A stretch of DNA of 64,000 nucleotides from HRBIN12 sp964447335 (GCA_964447335.1 CAYUSA010000010.1:3210-67209), one strand, 5' to 3'. Shown: positions 32,048 to 40,394, counted from the stretch's first letter. The notes: generated by a model not told the origin, from the letters alone. A program made the numbers and translations.

Positions 32048-33559
32048 ATGCGCACGCTCTACCGGGCCTCCCGCGTCCACACGCTGTCGTACCCGGCCTC
32101 CGGCGAGTGGATCCTCGTCGACGGTCGCCACGTCCAGCGCGTCGGCACCGGCGATCCGCCCGAGGCCGACCGCGTCGTCGAGCTCCCCGGCACGACCATC
32201 CTCCCCGGCTTCGTCGACACCCACGTGCACCTCACGGGAACCGGGGTGCACGAACAGGCGCCCGACCTCGGCGCCGCGCGCTCGGCCGAGGAGCTGCTCG
32301 CGGCCGTCCGGCGTGTCGTGGCGTCCCGCGAAGGCCCGACGCTGGTCCACGGCTACGACGAGTCCACGTGGGACGTCCGCGAGGTGCCGACGGCGGCGGA
32401 CCTGGATGCGCTCAGCGCTCAGCCCCTGGCCGTCGTACGTGTCGACGGGCACGCGCTGCTCGCGAACTCGGCGGCGATCACCTCGGCCGACGTGGTCGAG
32501 CTCCGGGGCGTCGAGCGCGACGCCGAGGGCCACCCGACCGGGTGCCTACGGACCGACGCGAACGCCGCTGTGCAGCGGTGGTTCGCGGCGAACCTCGCCG
32601 AGCGCGACGTCGAGGACCTCCAGCTCCAGGCGGCCGGCCTCGCGGCCGCGCACGGGGTCACGACCATCCACGAGATGTCGATGGTGCACGAGCGCGGGAT
32701 GCGCGACCTCGAGATCCTGCTCGGCCACCGGGAGCAGCTGCCCGTCGACGTCGTCACCTACCTCGCGACGACGGACATCGCGCGGGCGCTGGATCTCGGG
32801 ATGACGGGGATCGGCGGCGACCTGCCCGTGGACGGGTCGATCGGCGCTCGGACCGCGTGGCTCTCCGAGCCGTACGCGGACGTCGGCGGCGCCGGCTCGA
32901 GCGCGCTCGACGACGAGACCCTCGAGCGCTTCTTCCGCGACGGCCATGTCGCCGGGCTGCAGGTCGGCGTGCACGCGATCGGAGACGCAGCGATCGAGCA
33001 GGTCGTCGCCACCTGGGAGCGCGTCTACCAGTCGCTGGACTCGCGGGCGCGCCGGCACTTCCGGGCGCGGCGCCACCGCGTCGAGCACTTCGAGATGGCG
33101 AGCGCGAACGTGCTCGAGCGCGCGGCGATGCTCGGGCTCGGGGTCTCGGTGCAGGCAAGCTTCGACGCCGCGTGGGGACATCCGGGCGGCCTCTACGAGC
33201 AGGGTCTCGGCTGGGAGCGGGCCGCACCGATGAACCCGTTCCGCGCGATGCTGGAGCGCGGGCTCGAGATCGGGGCCGGCTCCGATTCGCCGATCACGAC
33301 CATCGACCCGCTCGCCGGCATCCGAGCCTTCGAGACCCATCACGAGCCCTCCCAGCGCCTCACGCGGGTGGAGGCCGTCCGGATCGCCACGCTCGGGAGC
33401 GCGCGGCTCGCGCACCAGGAGGACAAGAAGGGGAGCCTCGAGCCCGGCAAGCACGCCGACTTCGCGGCCTACGACGTCGATCCCCTCGAGGTGGGATCGC
33501 TCGAAGGGGTTCGACCGATGCTCACGGTGTCGCTCGGCCGAGACGTCTACGCGAGTTGA
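32048..33559 (+). CDS. YtcJ-type metal-dependent amidohydrolase
   Basis: A 503-residue amidohydrolase-3 family protein, distant paralogue of the gene at 290-1957. Metal motif GFVDTHVHLTG (His-x-His) lies near residue 60. Later ligands are in VGVHAIGDAAIEQ and HRVEHFEMA, and the final Asp in GAGSDSPITT. It ends with the small beta domain (LEPGKHADFAAYDVDP) typical of the family. The ATG at 32048 is 10 nt after the reverse transcriptase stop but seems to have its own promoter. Substrate unknown. Confidence 0.85.
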   Translation: MRTLYRASRVHTLSYPASGEWILVDGRHVQRVGTGDPPEADRVVELPGTTILPGFVDTHVHLTGTGVHEQAPDLGAARSAEELLAAVRRVVASREGPTLVHGYDESTWDVREVPTAADLDALSAQPLAVVRVDGHALLANSAAITSADVVELRGVERDAEGHPTGCLRTDANAAVQRWFAANLAERDVEDLQLQAAGLAAAHGVTTIHEMSMVHERGMRDLEILLGHREQLPVDVVTYLATTDIARALDLGMTGIGGDLPVDGSIGARTAWLSEPYADVGGAGSSALDDETLERFFRDGHVAGLQVGVHAIGDAAIEQVVATWERVYQSLDSRARRHFRARRHRVEHFEMASANVLERAAMLGLGVSVQASFDAAWGHPGGLYEQGLGWERAAPMNPFRAMLERGLEIGAGSDSPITTIDPLAGIRAFETHHEPSQRLTRVEAVRIATLGSARLAHQEDKKGSLEPGKHADFAAYDVDPLEVGSLEGVRPMLTVSLGRDVYAS

Positions 33560-33579
33560 AGGCGGCGCAACCTGCTCGT

Positions 33580-33608
33580 TTGACACTGCCTCGGCGCGGG
33601 ACTAGCGT
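33580..33608 (+). promoter_or_regulatory. Strong sigma-70-type promoter for a candidate structured RNA
   Basis: TTGACA at 33580-33585, 17-nt spacer, TAGCGT at 33603-33608. It is the best -35/-10 pair in the window and points into a gene-free stretch of about 270 nt; start near 33613-33615. Confidence 0.65.
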
Positions 33609-33612
33609 TCCG

Positions 33613-33831
33613 GCTGCGCGACCGCTTCGGTGGGAGCGCACGCAGGACCCAAGAGGCTGAGTAGAGAACGCAGCGCCCCGGCGCCGCGGCCCCAAAGGTC
33701 TCTTGGGTCCTCGTCTTCTCCCCCCTCATTCTCGCGCCCGAGCTGTCCTTCGCCCTGTGCGCCTCCGCAGCCGTCTCCATCCAGGCACGAACGCCCAGGT
33801 CACAGGCCTATCGCCCCGAAGTGGTTGCAGC
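33613..33831 (+). ncRNA. Candidate structured non-coding RNA, about 215 nt
   Basis: Gene-free interval with long-range complementarity. The ends pair: 33613-33617 with 33827-33831 and 33620-33629 with 33817-33826, a 15-bp helix with a 2-nt bulge and three G-U pairs. Inside, 33633-33641 pairs with 33757-33766 with a bulge. A perfect 12-bp hairpin stem joins AGGACCCAAGAG (33644-33655) and CTCTTGGGTCCT (33700-33711). A strong promoter begins exactly at the 5' end. No coding frame fits it. The closed-end fold recalls regulatory RNAs such as 6S, but I cannot match it to any family. It may alternatively be a long leader of the DUF4193 gene. Confidence 0.5.
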
Positions 33832-33852
33832 GTCAGGCACCGGCAGTACAAT
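33825..33852 (+). promoter_or_regulatory. Promoter for the DUF4193 gene
   Basis: TTGCAG at 33825-33830, 16-nt spacer, TACAAT at 33847-33852. The -35 overlaps the 3' end of the candidate RNA. The leader to GTG 33880 carries GAGGGGA as ribosome site. Confidence 0.55.
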
Positions 33853-33879
33853 GCGCCGGCCGAACCGAGGGGAAGCGCC

Positions 33880-34224
33880 GTGGAAGACATCGAAGAGACT
33901 CTCGAAACCGAAGAGCTCGAGGAGGAGGGCGAGGAGCCCGCGGCCATCGACGGCGACGCGCCTCGACCGCCGGCCGCACCGGCCGGGGAGGAGGTCGAGT
34001 CTATCCAGGACATGCTCGTCAAGCAGGAGGCCCGCGCCGAGGAGGAAGAGGAGACCGAGGACTCGGTCCTCAGTCTCACGCGGGACGAGCTCCGCGACGA
34101 GTCGCTGGCCGTGAAGGTCGTGCCGCCGCAGCCGAACGAGTTCACATGCCGCAACTGCTACCTGGTGAAGCATCGGAGCCAGCTGAAGGACAAGGCGAAG
34201 ATGCTCTGCCGGGACTGCGCCTGA
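33880..34224 (+). CDS. DUF4193-type acidic zinc-ribbon protein
   Basis: A 114-residue protein with a very acidic N-terminal half and a C-terminal zinc ribbon, FTCRNCYLVKHRSQL then CRDCA at the extreme end. This matches the pattern of actinobacterial DUF4193 proteins, whose function is unknown to me. The GTG start has GAGGGGA 5-6 nt upstream. The stop overlaps the probable start of the lnt-ppm gene. The strong promoter and presence of a zinc ribbon suggest an abundant binding protein, but that is speculation. Confidence 0.8.
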   Translation: MEDIEETLETEELEEEGEEPAAIDGDAPRPPAAPAGEEVESIQDMLVKQEARAEEEEETEDSVLSLTRDELRDESLAVKVVPPQPNEFTCRNCYLVKHRSQLKDKAKMLCRDCA

Positions 34225-36449
34225 GCCCGGACCGACTCCGACTCGCCTCCGCGCTGCTCGTCGCCGCCCTGAGCGGCGCCGTCTGTTCACTCTCGCTCCC
34301 GCCCGCGGACCTCGGGTGGGTCGCGTTCTTCGCCCCGATTCCCTTCCTGTGGGTCGTGCGGACGGCCCGGCCGCGACGAGGGTTGCTCCTCGGACTCGCG
34401 TTCGGCGGCGCCTACTTCGGGATCGTCCTGTACTGGATCCTGCTGTTCGGGGAGCTCGGCTGGGCCGCTCTCGTGCTGCTGTCCGCGGCGTCCACCGGCC
34501 TGTTCGGCTTCCTCGCGCCGGCCCTGTGGCGCGCCGCCCATCCGCTGCGGTCGACGCTCGGACTCGCTGCCCTGTGGACCGTCCTCGGGTTCGTGCGGGG
34601 ATCCTGGCCCCTCGGGGGGTTCGGGTGGGGGGAGCTCGGCACCACGCAGGCCGGGAACCCGTTCCTGCTGCCGCTCGCGTCGGTCGGCGGCGTGTGGGCG
34701 ATCACCTTCGTGGTGATCGCCGTCTCGGGGTTGCTCCTCGTCGCGCTCGAGCGGGGGAGGGGAGTGGGTCCTTCGGCCGCGCTCGCGCCGGCGGTGCTCG
34801 CCGTGGCACTCGCCTTCGCGCCGGTGGCGATCCCGCTGGCCGCGGCCACCGGACCCGCGATCGACGTCGCCGCGATCCAGGTGGACGTCCGCGAAGCGCG
34901 CGGCCTTCCTCGCGACGCCGAGGACATCGCGGTCGCGAGGATGAACATCGATCTGCATGCCGGCCTCGCCGCGGATCCACCGGATCTCGCCGTATGGGGA
35001 GAGGGTTCGCTCGACCCCGCCGCGAGCTCGGATCCCACGACCCTCGAGGCCGTCAGCGGCGTCATCCGGACCGTCGGCGCACCGACCCTCGCGGGTGCGG
35101 TTCTCGACGATCCCGACGGCAGCCAGCACACGAGCGTGCTGCTGTTCGACGGCCGCGGCGATCTCGTCGACCGCTACGACAAGGTGAAGCTCGTGCCCTT
35201 CGGCGAGTACGTGCCGTTCCGCAGACGCCTCGAGTGGATCCAGGCCATCGACCAGATCCCCGTGGACCGCGTGCCGGGGGAGACCGCGCACACCGTTGCC
35301 GTACAAGGCATCCCCGCCTTCGGCACGCCGATCTGCTACGAGAACAGCTTCCCGGCGATCGAGCGTGAGATGGTCCGTCGTGGTGCCCAGTTCTTCGTCC
35401 TCACCACGAACAACGCGTCGTACGGGACCACCGCGGCGTCCCGCCAGCATCTGCTCATGAGCCGGGTTCGGGCCGTCGAGACGGGACGCTGGATCGTGCA
35501 TGCCGCGGTCTCCGGGATCAGCGCGGTCATCGACCCGCGCGGGCGCGTGGTGGCCGAGAGCGGCCTGTTCGAGACCACCGTGACGCGGCACGAGATCCGC
35601 GCGTCGACGGTCCGGACGCTGTACGTGCGGCTGGGGGACTGGGTCGTGTGGCTGTCGCTCGCGCTCTGCGTGGGGCTCCTGCTGCTGCCGCGCGGCCGGG
35701 GTCGCCCGGTCCGGGCTGAGGAGCTGCCACCCGCGGCCCGCACGCTCGTCTTGCTGCCCACCTACAACGAGCGCGCCACGATCGGGACCGTGCTGGACGG
35801 CCTGCTCGGGCTGGCAGAGCCGGTCGACCTCCTCGTCATCGACGACGGGTCGCCCGACGGCACCGCCGGGGCCGTCCGCGAGCGCGCCGAGGTCGATCCG
35901 CGCGTCCGCCTGCTCCAGCGGGCCTCCAAGTCCGGCCTCGCGAGCGCCTACCTCGCCGGCTTCCGGACCGCACTGGACGAGGGCTACGAACTGGTGGTCG
36001 AGATGGACTCGGACCTGTCCCACCTGCCCGAGCAGCTCCCGAGGCTCCTCACGACCGCGCGGGAGCACCACATGGTGATCGGGAGCCGGTACGTGCCAGG
36101 CGGCGCGGTCGCGAACTGGAACGGGGCGCGCCTCCTGCTTTCGCGGGGAGGCAACCTCTACGCGAGACTCTGTCTCGGCTTCCCGCTGCACGACGCGACG
36201 AGCGGCTTCCGCGTGTACCGTCGGGGCCTGCTCGAGCACCTGCTCGAGCGCCCCGTACGCTCGGACGGCTACGGGTTCCAGATCGAGCTCGCGTACCGGG
36301 CCTGGCGCGATGGGTACGACGTCGCCGAGGCGCCCATCACGTTCCGCGAGCGCGAGCACGGCCACTCGAAGATCTCCCGACGGATCGTGCTCGAGGCGCT
36401 GTGGCTCGTGACCGTATGGGGCGTCAGGGCGCGGTTCCGGCCCTCCTGA
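34146..36449 (+). CDS. Apolipoprotein N-acyltransferase fused to polyprenol-phosphate mannosyltransferase (Lnt-Ppm)
   Basis: A fusion of about 740-767 residues. The first part is Lnt: several membrane helices, then a nitrilase-like domain with the catalytic Glu (WGEGSLD), Lys (DKVKLVPFGE) and Cys (PICYENSFP), which adds the third acyl chain to lipoproteins. The second part, from about residue 535, is a family-2 glycosyltransferase (LPTYNERATI, DxD in MDSDLSHL) that makes polyprenol-phosphate-mannose. M. tuberculosis Ppm1 has the same fusion. Start uncertain: ATG 34146 overlaps DUF4193 by 79 bp, while CTG 34221 would begin just before the first helix with a CTGA overlap. This window has clients: at least two lipoproteins. 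Confidence 0.9.
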   Translation: MPQLLPGEASEPAEGQGEDALPGLRLSPDRLRLASALLVAALSGAVCSLSLPPADLGWVAFFAPIPFLWVVRTARPRRGLLLGLAFGGAYFGIVLYWILLFGELGWAALVLLSAASTGLFGFLAPALWRAAHPLRSTLGLAALWTVLGFVRGSWPLGGFGWGELGTTQAGNPFLLPLASVGGVWAITFVVIAVSGLLLVALERGRGVGPSAALAPAVLAVALAFAPVAIPLAAATGPAIDVAAIQVDVREARGLPRDAEDIAVARMNIDLHAGLAADPPDLAVWGEGSLDPAASSDPTTLEAVSGVIRTVGAPTLAGAVLDDPDGSQHTSVLLFDGRGDLVDRYDKVKLVPFGEYVPFRRRLEWIQAIDQIPVDRVPGETAHTVAVQGIPAFGTPICYENSFPAIEREMVRRGAQFFVLTTNNASYGTTAASRQHLLMSRVRAVETGRWIVHAAVSGISAVIDPRGRVVAESGLFETTVTRHEIRASTVRTLYVRLGDWVVWLSLALCVGLLLLPRGRGRPVRAEELPPAARTLVLLPTYNERATIGTVLDGLLGLAEPVDLLVIDDGSPDGTAGAVRERAEVDPRVRLLQRASKSGLASAYLAGFRTALDEGYELVVEMDSDLSHLPEQLPRLLTTAREHHMVIGSRYVPGGAVANWNGARLLLSRGGNLYARLCLGFPLHDATSGFRVYRRGLLEHLLERPVRSDGYGFQIELAYRAWRDGYDVAEAPITFREREHGHSKISRRIVLEALWLVTVWGVRARFRPS

Positions 36450-36791
36450 TCCCGCCGATCGGGGCTCCGAGATGCACTCGGGCGCACGCGTCAGAGAACG
36501 CCCATACCGTGCGTTATGGAAAGTAGGCCGAGATGGACGATCCAGGCCCCGCCTCCCCCTAGGCACGTGCCTTGTGCCGCAACCCCAGGGGATGTGCGAA
36601 AGAGACGCCCTCCCGACACTCAGCCGTAGGTTCTCGTTCGTTCGAAAGGTCGCACCCGCAGCCTGTTCGGCAGCGGCCTGATGTGGACCGGCTACCGGCG
36701 GCGCCGGCAGTACGACCGCTGATCCTCTGATCGCGCATAGCCGAAGGCTCCGGGCTCTGCCCGGGGCCTTCGGCGCTCTCGGCGAGGGCGC
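36450..36791. other. Gene-free interval after lnt-ppm
   Basis: 342 nt without a convincing gene. It holds a C-rich hairpin loop near 36554-36567 (GCCT, CCCCCT, AGGC), several short inverted repeats, and the strong terminator hairpin at its right end. A 69-codon frame at 36472-36681 has no ribosome site or family features. A small RNA is possible but unsupported. Confidence 0.4.
36740..36774. terminator. Strong bidirectional terminator-like hairpin
   Basis: 15-bp stem with one G-U pair (36740-36754 with 36760-36774) and a 5-nt loop, 17 nt from the end of the CAP-domain gene. No U-run on either side. Confidence 0.65.
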
Positions 36792-37265
36792 CTACCCGTA
36801 GAAGATGATCGTGATCCACAGGCTGCCGTCGGCCCGCACGATACCGACCGCCATGTGGTCGTACGTCTTGCGAAGGATGTTCTCCCGGTGCAGCTTGCTC
36901 GCCATGAACGCCTGCTCGAGGCTCTCGAGCGTGCCCCCGACCCCGACGTTCTCCCCGCCGATCGACCAGTCTTGACCATCGAGCACGTTCCGCAGCTGCT
37001 CCTCGGTCGAGTGGTAGATGTAGCCCTTCCGGGCCATGGCGCGGCTGTGGTCCTTGGCATACCGGGAGATCTGGGCCTGGAACCGCAGCGCCGCGCGATC
37101 GTGCTTCTCGCGGTCAAGGTTCGTGAGGGACACCATCTGCATGCGCCGGCCGTCACGCTGCTCGGCGCCGGCACCCGCGAGATTCGGACCGATCACGAGG
37201 AGACCGGACATGAGCAGGGCGATCGCGGTGCCCCAGGCCCTCCGGCCGCTTCGGCGAAGTTCCAT
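36792..37265 (-). CDS. Secreted CAP/SCP-domain protein under c-di-GMP control
   Basis: A 157-residue protein with an N-terminal signal (basic MELRRSGRR, then a hydrophobic stretch ending AGAGA) and a CAP/SCP domain (about 45-157). Typical features are NLDREKHD at the first helix, YHSTEEQL, GENVGVG, and HRENIL near the end. The bacterial members are extracellular with poorly known roles, some in envelope adhesion or sporulation. ATG 37265 has GGGAGG at 37277-37272. A c-di-GMP-I riboswitch and a possible translation switch precede it, so it should respond to the motile/sessile signal. Confidence 0.85.
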   Translation of the reverse strand: MELRRSGRRAWGTAIALLMSGLLVIGPNLAGAGAEQRDGRRMQMVSLTNLDREKHDRAALRFQAQISRYAKDHSRAMARKGYIYHSTEEQLRNVLDGQDWSIGGENVGVGGTLESLEQAFMASKLHRENILRKTYDHMAVGIVRADGSLWITIIFYG

Positions 37266-37317
37266 CTCGAGCCTCCCGACTCACGGGTCCCGGGGGGAAC
37301 TCGAGCCGTGAAGCTCG
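37266..37317 (-). promoter_or_regulatory. Possible translation-control expression platform of the riboswitch
   Basis: CTCGAG occurs twice: as the exact spacer between GGGAGG and the ATG (37271-37266) and at 37305-37300 followed by UUCCCCCC. Pairing the two would bury the ribosome site. Alternatively CGAGC (37317-37313) pairs with GCUCG (37306-37302) and removes one partner. The two folds are mutually exclusive. Confidence 0.5.
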
Positions 37318-37319
37318 GG

Positions 37320-37410
37320 TCCTTCGGCAGCTCGGCCACCTCCCCCTCGCGGAGGTCCGAAGCTTTGCGTCCCGCCGTCACCGGCGGTTTGCCCTTCTCG
37401 GGACCGACCT
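37320..37410 (-). promoter_or_regulatory. Cyclic-di-GMP-I riboswitch aptamer (GEMM-I)
   Basis: On the minus strand the conserved blocks GGCAAACC (37393-37386) and GACGCAAAGC (37371-37362) flank a stem capped by a GUGA (GNRA) tetraloop, which is the P2 hairpin of GEMM-I. A second stem built on ACCUCC/GGAGGU and the 3' block GCCGAAGG (ending at 37321) follow in the expected order. Boundaries are approximate. The ligand is assigned from family knowledge. The regulated gene is the CAP-domain protein. Confidence 0.88.
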
Positions 37411-37524
37411 TGTTCGACTCCCTCCCTATCGGCCGGGCGGTGGGCCGCCTTGAGCCCGAGATGGTCAGGAATGACTAGCCAGCCGGAGGCACGGACGGGC
37501 CCCGTGGGCGGGGCGTGGGAGCCC

Positions 37525-39006
37525 CTACCAGCGGAGCTTGAGATGACGCGCGGCGTTGGCCTCGTCGAGCCGCCGGACCGGAGTCGTCACGGGCGCCTCG
37601 TGCAGGAGGTCCGGATCGGTCTCGGCCTCGCTCGCGGCCTGCAGGAGGGCCTCGGCGAACGCGTCGAGGGCCTCCTTGGTCTCGGTCTCGGTGGGCTCGA
37701 CCATCATGGCCTCCTCGACGACGAGCGGGAAGTACACCGTCGAGGGGTGGTAGCCGAGGTCGATGACCCGCTTCGCGACGTCCATCGCTCGGATCCCGGT
37801 CCGCTCCTTGAGCGGCGCGGCCGTCGAGACGAACTCGTGCATCGGATGCCCGTCCGGGTACGCGAGGGGGAAGGCGTCCTTCACGCGGTGCGCGAGGTAG
37901 TTCGCGTTCAGCACCGCCAGCTCGGCCACCTCCTTCAGGCCGTCGCGCCCGTGGAGGAACACGTAGGCGTACGCGCGCACCAAGATCCCGACGTTGCCGT
38001 GGAAGCCGTGCATCCGCCCGATCGAGCGTGGTCGGTCGGACTCGAGGCGGAAGGCGCCGGTCGCCTCGTCGCGCTCGACGACTGGCACCGGCAGGTACGG
38101 CACGAGGGCCTCGGTCACCCCGACCGGACCGGCGCCCGGCCCTCCCCCTCCGTGCGGCGTCGCGAACGTCTTGTGCGTGTTGATGTGGACGATGTCGAAG
38201 CCCATGTCGCCCGGGCGGCACCGCCCGAGGATCGCGTTCAGGTTCGCGCCGTCGTAGTAGACGAGCCCCCCGACGCCGTGCACGATCCGGGCCACACGCT
38301 CGATCTGCTCCTCGAACAGGCCGAGCGTGTTCGGGTTCGTGAGCATGAGACCGGCGACGTCCTCGTCGACGAGCTTCTCGAGCGCCGAGACGTCCACGAG
38401 CCCCCGGGCGTCGCTCGGGACGTGGAGTGCCTCGTAGCCGGCCAGCCGCACGCTCGCGGGGTTGGTGCCGTGCGAGGCGTCGGGGATCACGACCTTCTTC
38501 CGCGGGTTCCCCTGCTCGGTGTGGTGACGGCGCATGATGAGGAGCCCGGTGAGCTCTCCACAGGCGCCCGCCGGCGGTTGGAGCGTCGCGCGGGCCATCC
38601 CGGTGATCTCGCACAGGGCCCGCTCGAGCCGCCACATGAGCTCGAGGGCGCCCTGGACCGTCTGGTCGGGCTGCAGCGGGTGCAGGCGCGAGAAGCCCGG
38701 CATCGCCGCCGCGACCTCGGCCATCTTCGGGTTGTACTTCATCGAGCACGACCCGAGCGGGTAGACACCGGTGTCCACGCCGTAGTTGAGCTGCGACAGC
38801 CTCGTGTAGTGGGTCACGAGGTCGCGCTCGGCGACCTCGGGCAGGGCGGGGGGCTCGCGCCGCGCGTGCTCGGCGGGCACCGAGACCTCGGGCACGTCGA
38901 GCGTCGGGAAGGCCGAGGCGCGGCGTCCGGGCCGCGACAGGTCCTTCAGCGTCCCGAGCCCCGCCGGCCCCTGCCGGCGGACCGGCGCGCCCACATCGCG
39001 GTTCAC
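37525..39006 (-). CDS. gcvPB: Glycine dehydrogenase (decarboxylating) subunit 2
   Basis: A 493-residue PLP-dependent subunit of the glycine cleavage P-protein, which decarboxylates glycine and passes aminomethyl to lipoyl GcvH. The PLP lysine is in HINTHKTFATPHGGGGPG. Other conserved blocks are YPLGSCSMKYNPK and DGANLNAI. The GTG start overlaps the end of gcvPA by 4 bp. The split P-protein occurs in many Gram-positives, whereas mycobacteria have one long chain. GcvH lies about 6.6 kb away; no classical T-protein is in the window. Confidence 0.96.
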   Translation of the reverse strand: MNRDVGAPVRRQGPAGLGTLKDLSRPGRRASAFPTLDVPEVSVPAEHARREPPALPEVAERDLVTHYTRLSQLNYGVDTGVYPLGSCSMKYNPKMAEVAAAMPGFSRLHPLQPDQTVQGALELMWRLERALCEITGMARATLQPPAGACGELTGLLIMRRHHTEQGNPRKKVVIPDASHGTNPASVRLAGYEALHVPSDARGLVDVSALEKLVDEDVAGLMLTNPNTLGLFEEQIERVARIVHGVGGLVYYDGANLNAILGRCRPGDMGFDIVHINTHKTFATPHGGGGPGAGPVGVTEALVPYLPVPVVERDEATGAFRLESDRPRSIGRMHGFHGNVGILVRAYAYVFLHGRDGLKEVAELAVLNANYLAHRVKDAFPLAYPDGHPMHEFVSTAAPLKERTGIRAMDVAKRVIDLGYHPSTVYFPLVVEEAMMVEPTETETKEALDAFAEALLQAASEAETDPDLLHEAPVTTPVRRLDEANAARHLKLRW

Positions 39007-40328
39007 GCGAGCACCTCCTTCAACGCACGGGCCAGGCCCTCGATCTCCTCGCGGGTGCGGCGCTCCGTGACGGCGACGAGGAGCGCGTGGCCCTCGGCGT
39101 CGGGCAGTGGCACCCCGGGGAGGAACCCGCGCTCGACCAGCGCGTCGCGGACCTCGGCCGCCGGGCGTGGCAGCCGGAGCGCGAACTCCTTGAAGAACGG
39201 CGCACCCGGGAACAGGAGCTCGACGCCGGGGACATCGGTGAGGCGCTCGGCGGCGTAGGCGGCCTTCGCGGCACATCGCTCGCCGAGCTCCACGAGCCCC
39301 TGCGGGCCGAGCCAGCCGAGGTACACCGTGGCCGCGACGGCCATCAGCGTCTGGTTCGTGCAGATGTTCGAGGTGGCCTTCTCGCGGCGGATGTGCTGCT
39401 CGCGCGCCTGCAGCGTGAGCACGTAGCCGGTGGCGCCGTCGACGTCCACGGTCTCCCCGACGATGCGCCCGGGGAGCCGGCGCACGGAGTCCAGGCGCGT
39501 CGCGATGACCCCGAGGTAGGGGCCCCCGAAGTTCAGGTGGTTGCCGAGCGCCTGGCCCTCGGCGACGGCGATGTCGGCTCCGAGCTCCCCCGGCGGCGCG
39601 AGCACGCCGAGCGACAGCGGGTCGAACATCTGGATCGCCGCGGCCCCCCCGTCGTGCGCGGCGCCGAACAGGTCGCGGACGGGCTCGAGGATGCCGTACG
39701 CGTTGGGGTGCTGGACGATGACGCAAGCCACATCCTGACCGACCTGCGGTTCCCCGCCTCGGCCGTCCTGCAGGTCGAACAGCTCGGGCTCGTACCCCGC
39801 TCCCCTGCCGTAGGTCCGCAGCGTCTCGACGTGCCGCGCATCCACCCCCGCCGAGACCAGGACCCGGTCGCGCCCGGGTGTCGCCCTGGCGAGGTTGGCA
39901 GCCTCGGCGAGCGCCGTCGAGCCGTCGTAGAGCGAGGCGTTGGAGACCTCGAGCGCCGTCAGCTCGCAGATCATCGACTGGTACTCGAACAGCGCCTGGA
40001 GCACGCCTTGGGAGAGCTCGGGCTGGTACGGGGTGTACGAGGTGTAGAACTCCGAGCGCCCGGCGAGCGCCCACGCGACCGCCGGCACGTAGTGGTCGTA
40101 CGCGCCGCCACCGGCGAAGCACACGAGGTCCTCGGCGCTTCGGTTGCGCGCGGCGAGCGAGCTCAGGTCGCCGAGGATCTCCTGCTCGGTGACGCCCTCG
40201 GGAAGGTCCAGCGGACGGTCCAGCCGGACCGAGGCCGGGATCTGGGAGAACAGGTCATCGAGCGAGCCGAGGCCGATCGCCTCGAGCATCGCGCGCACGT
40301 CGTCGTCCGTGTGAGGGGCGTACCGCAT
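39003..40328 (-). CDS. gcvPA: Glycine dehydrogenase (decarboxylating) subunit 1
   Basis: A 441-residue N-terminal partner of gcvPB, lacking the PLP lysine and completing the heterotetramer. The N-terminus RYAPHTDDDVRAMLEAIG and the block YTPYQPELSQGVLQALFEYQ are diagnostic. ATG 40328 has AAGGGCAGG upstream and TACACT further up as -10. The two subunits form an operon read on the minus strand. Confidence 0.95.
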   Translation of the reverse strand: MRYAPHTDDDVRAMLEAIGLGSLDDLFSQIPASVRLDRPLDLPEGVTEQEILGDLSSLAARNRSAEDLVCFAGGGAYDHYVPAVAWALAGRSEFYTSYTPYQPELSQGVLQALFEYQSMICELTALEVSNASLYDGSTALAEAANLARATPGRDRVLVSAGVDARHVETLRTYGRGAGYEPELFDLQDGRGGEPQVGQDVACVIVQHPNAYGILEPVRDLFGAAHDGGAAAIQMFDPLSLGVLAPPGELGADIAVAEGQALGNHLNFGGPYLGVIATRLDSVRRLPGRIVGETVDVDGATGYVLTLQAREQHIRREKATSNICTNQTLMAVAATVYLGWLGPQGLVELGERCAAKAAYAAERLTDVPGVELLFPGAPFFKEFALRLPRPAAEVRDALVERGFLPGVPLPDAEGHALLVAVTERRTREEIEGLARALKEVLA

Positions 40329-40394
40329 GCCTGCCCTTCGAGTGTAGCCCAGGCTCGGCGGAGGTCCCCGGCCGGATCCACCCGGCGGGTGGGC

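Noticed and set aside
31159..33559. Retron or diversity-generating retroelement around the reverse transcriptase
   Set aside because: No msr/msd-like inverted repeats with branching G, no second copy of a template repeat, and no accessory variability protein or target gene could be seen by eye.
33613..33831. Assignment of the candidate RNA to 6S, 6C, tmRNA, RNase P or SRP RNA
   Set aside because: None of the conserved primary motifs of those RNAs was found; only secondary-structure potential supports it.
34287..36566. A 759-codon antisense frame across lnt-ppm
   Set aside because: Low-complexity Arg/Pro/Glu translation; the plus strand has the complete catalytic residues of both domains.
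36472..36681. A 69-codon frame in the interval after lnt-ppm
   Set aside because: No ribosome site, atypical composition, and no hydrophobic or domain features.
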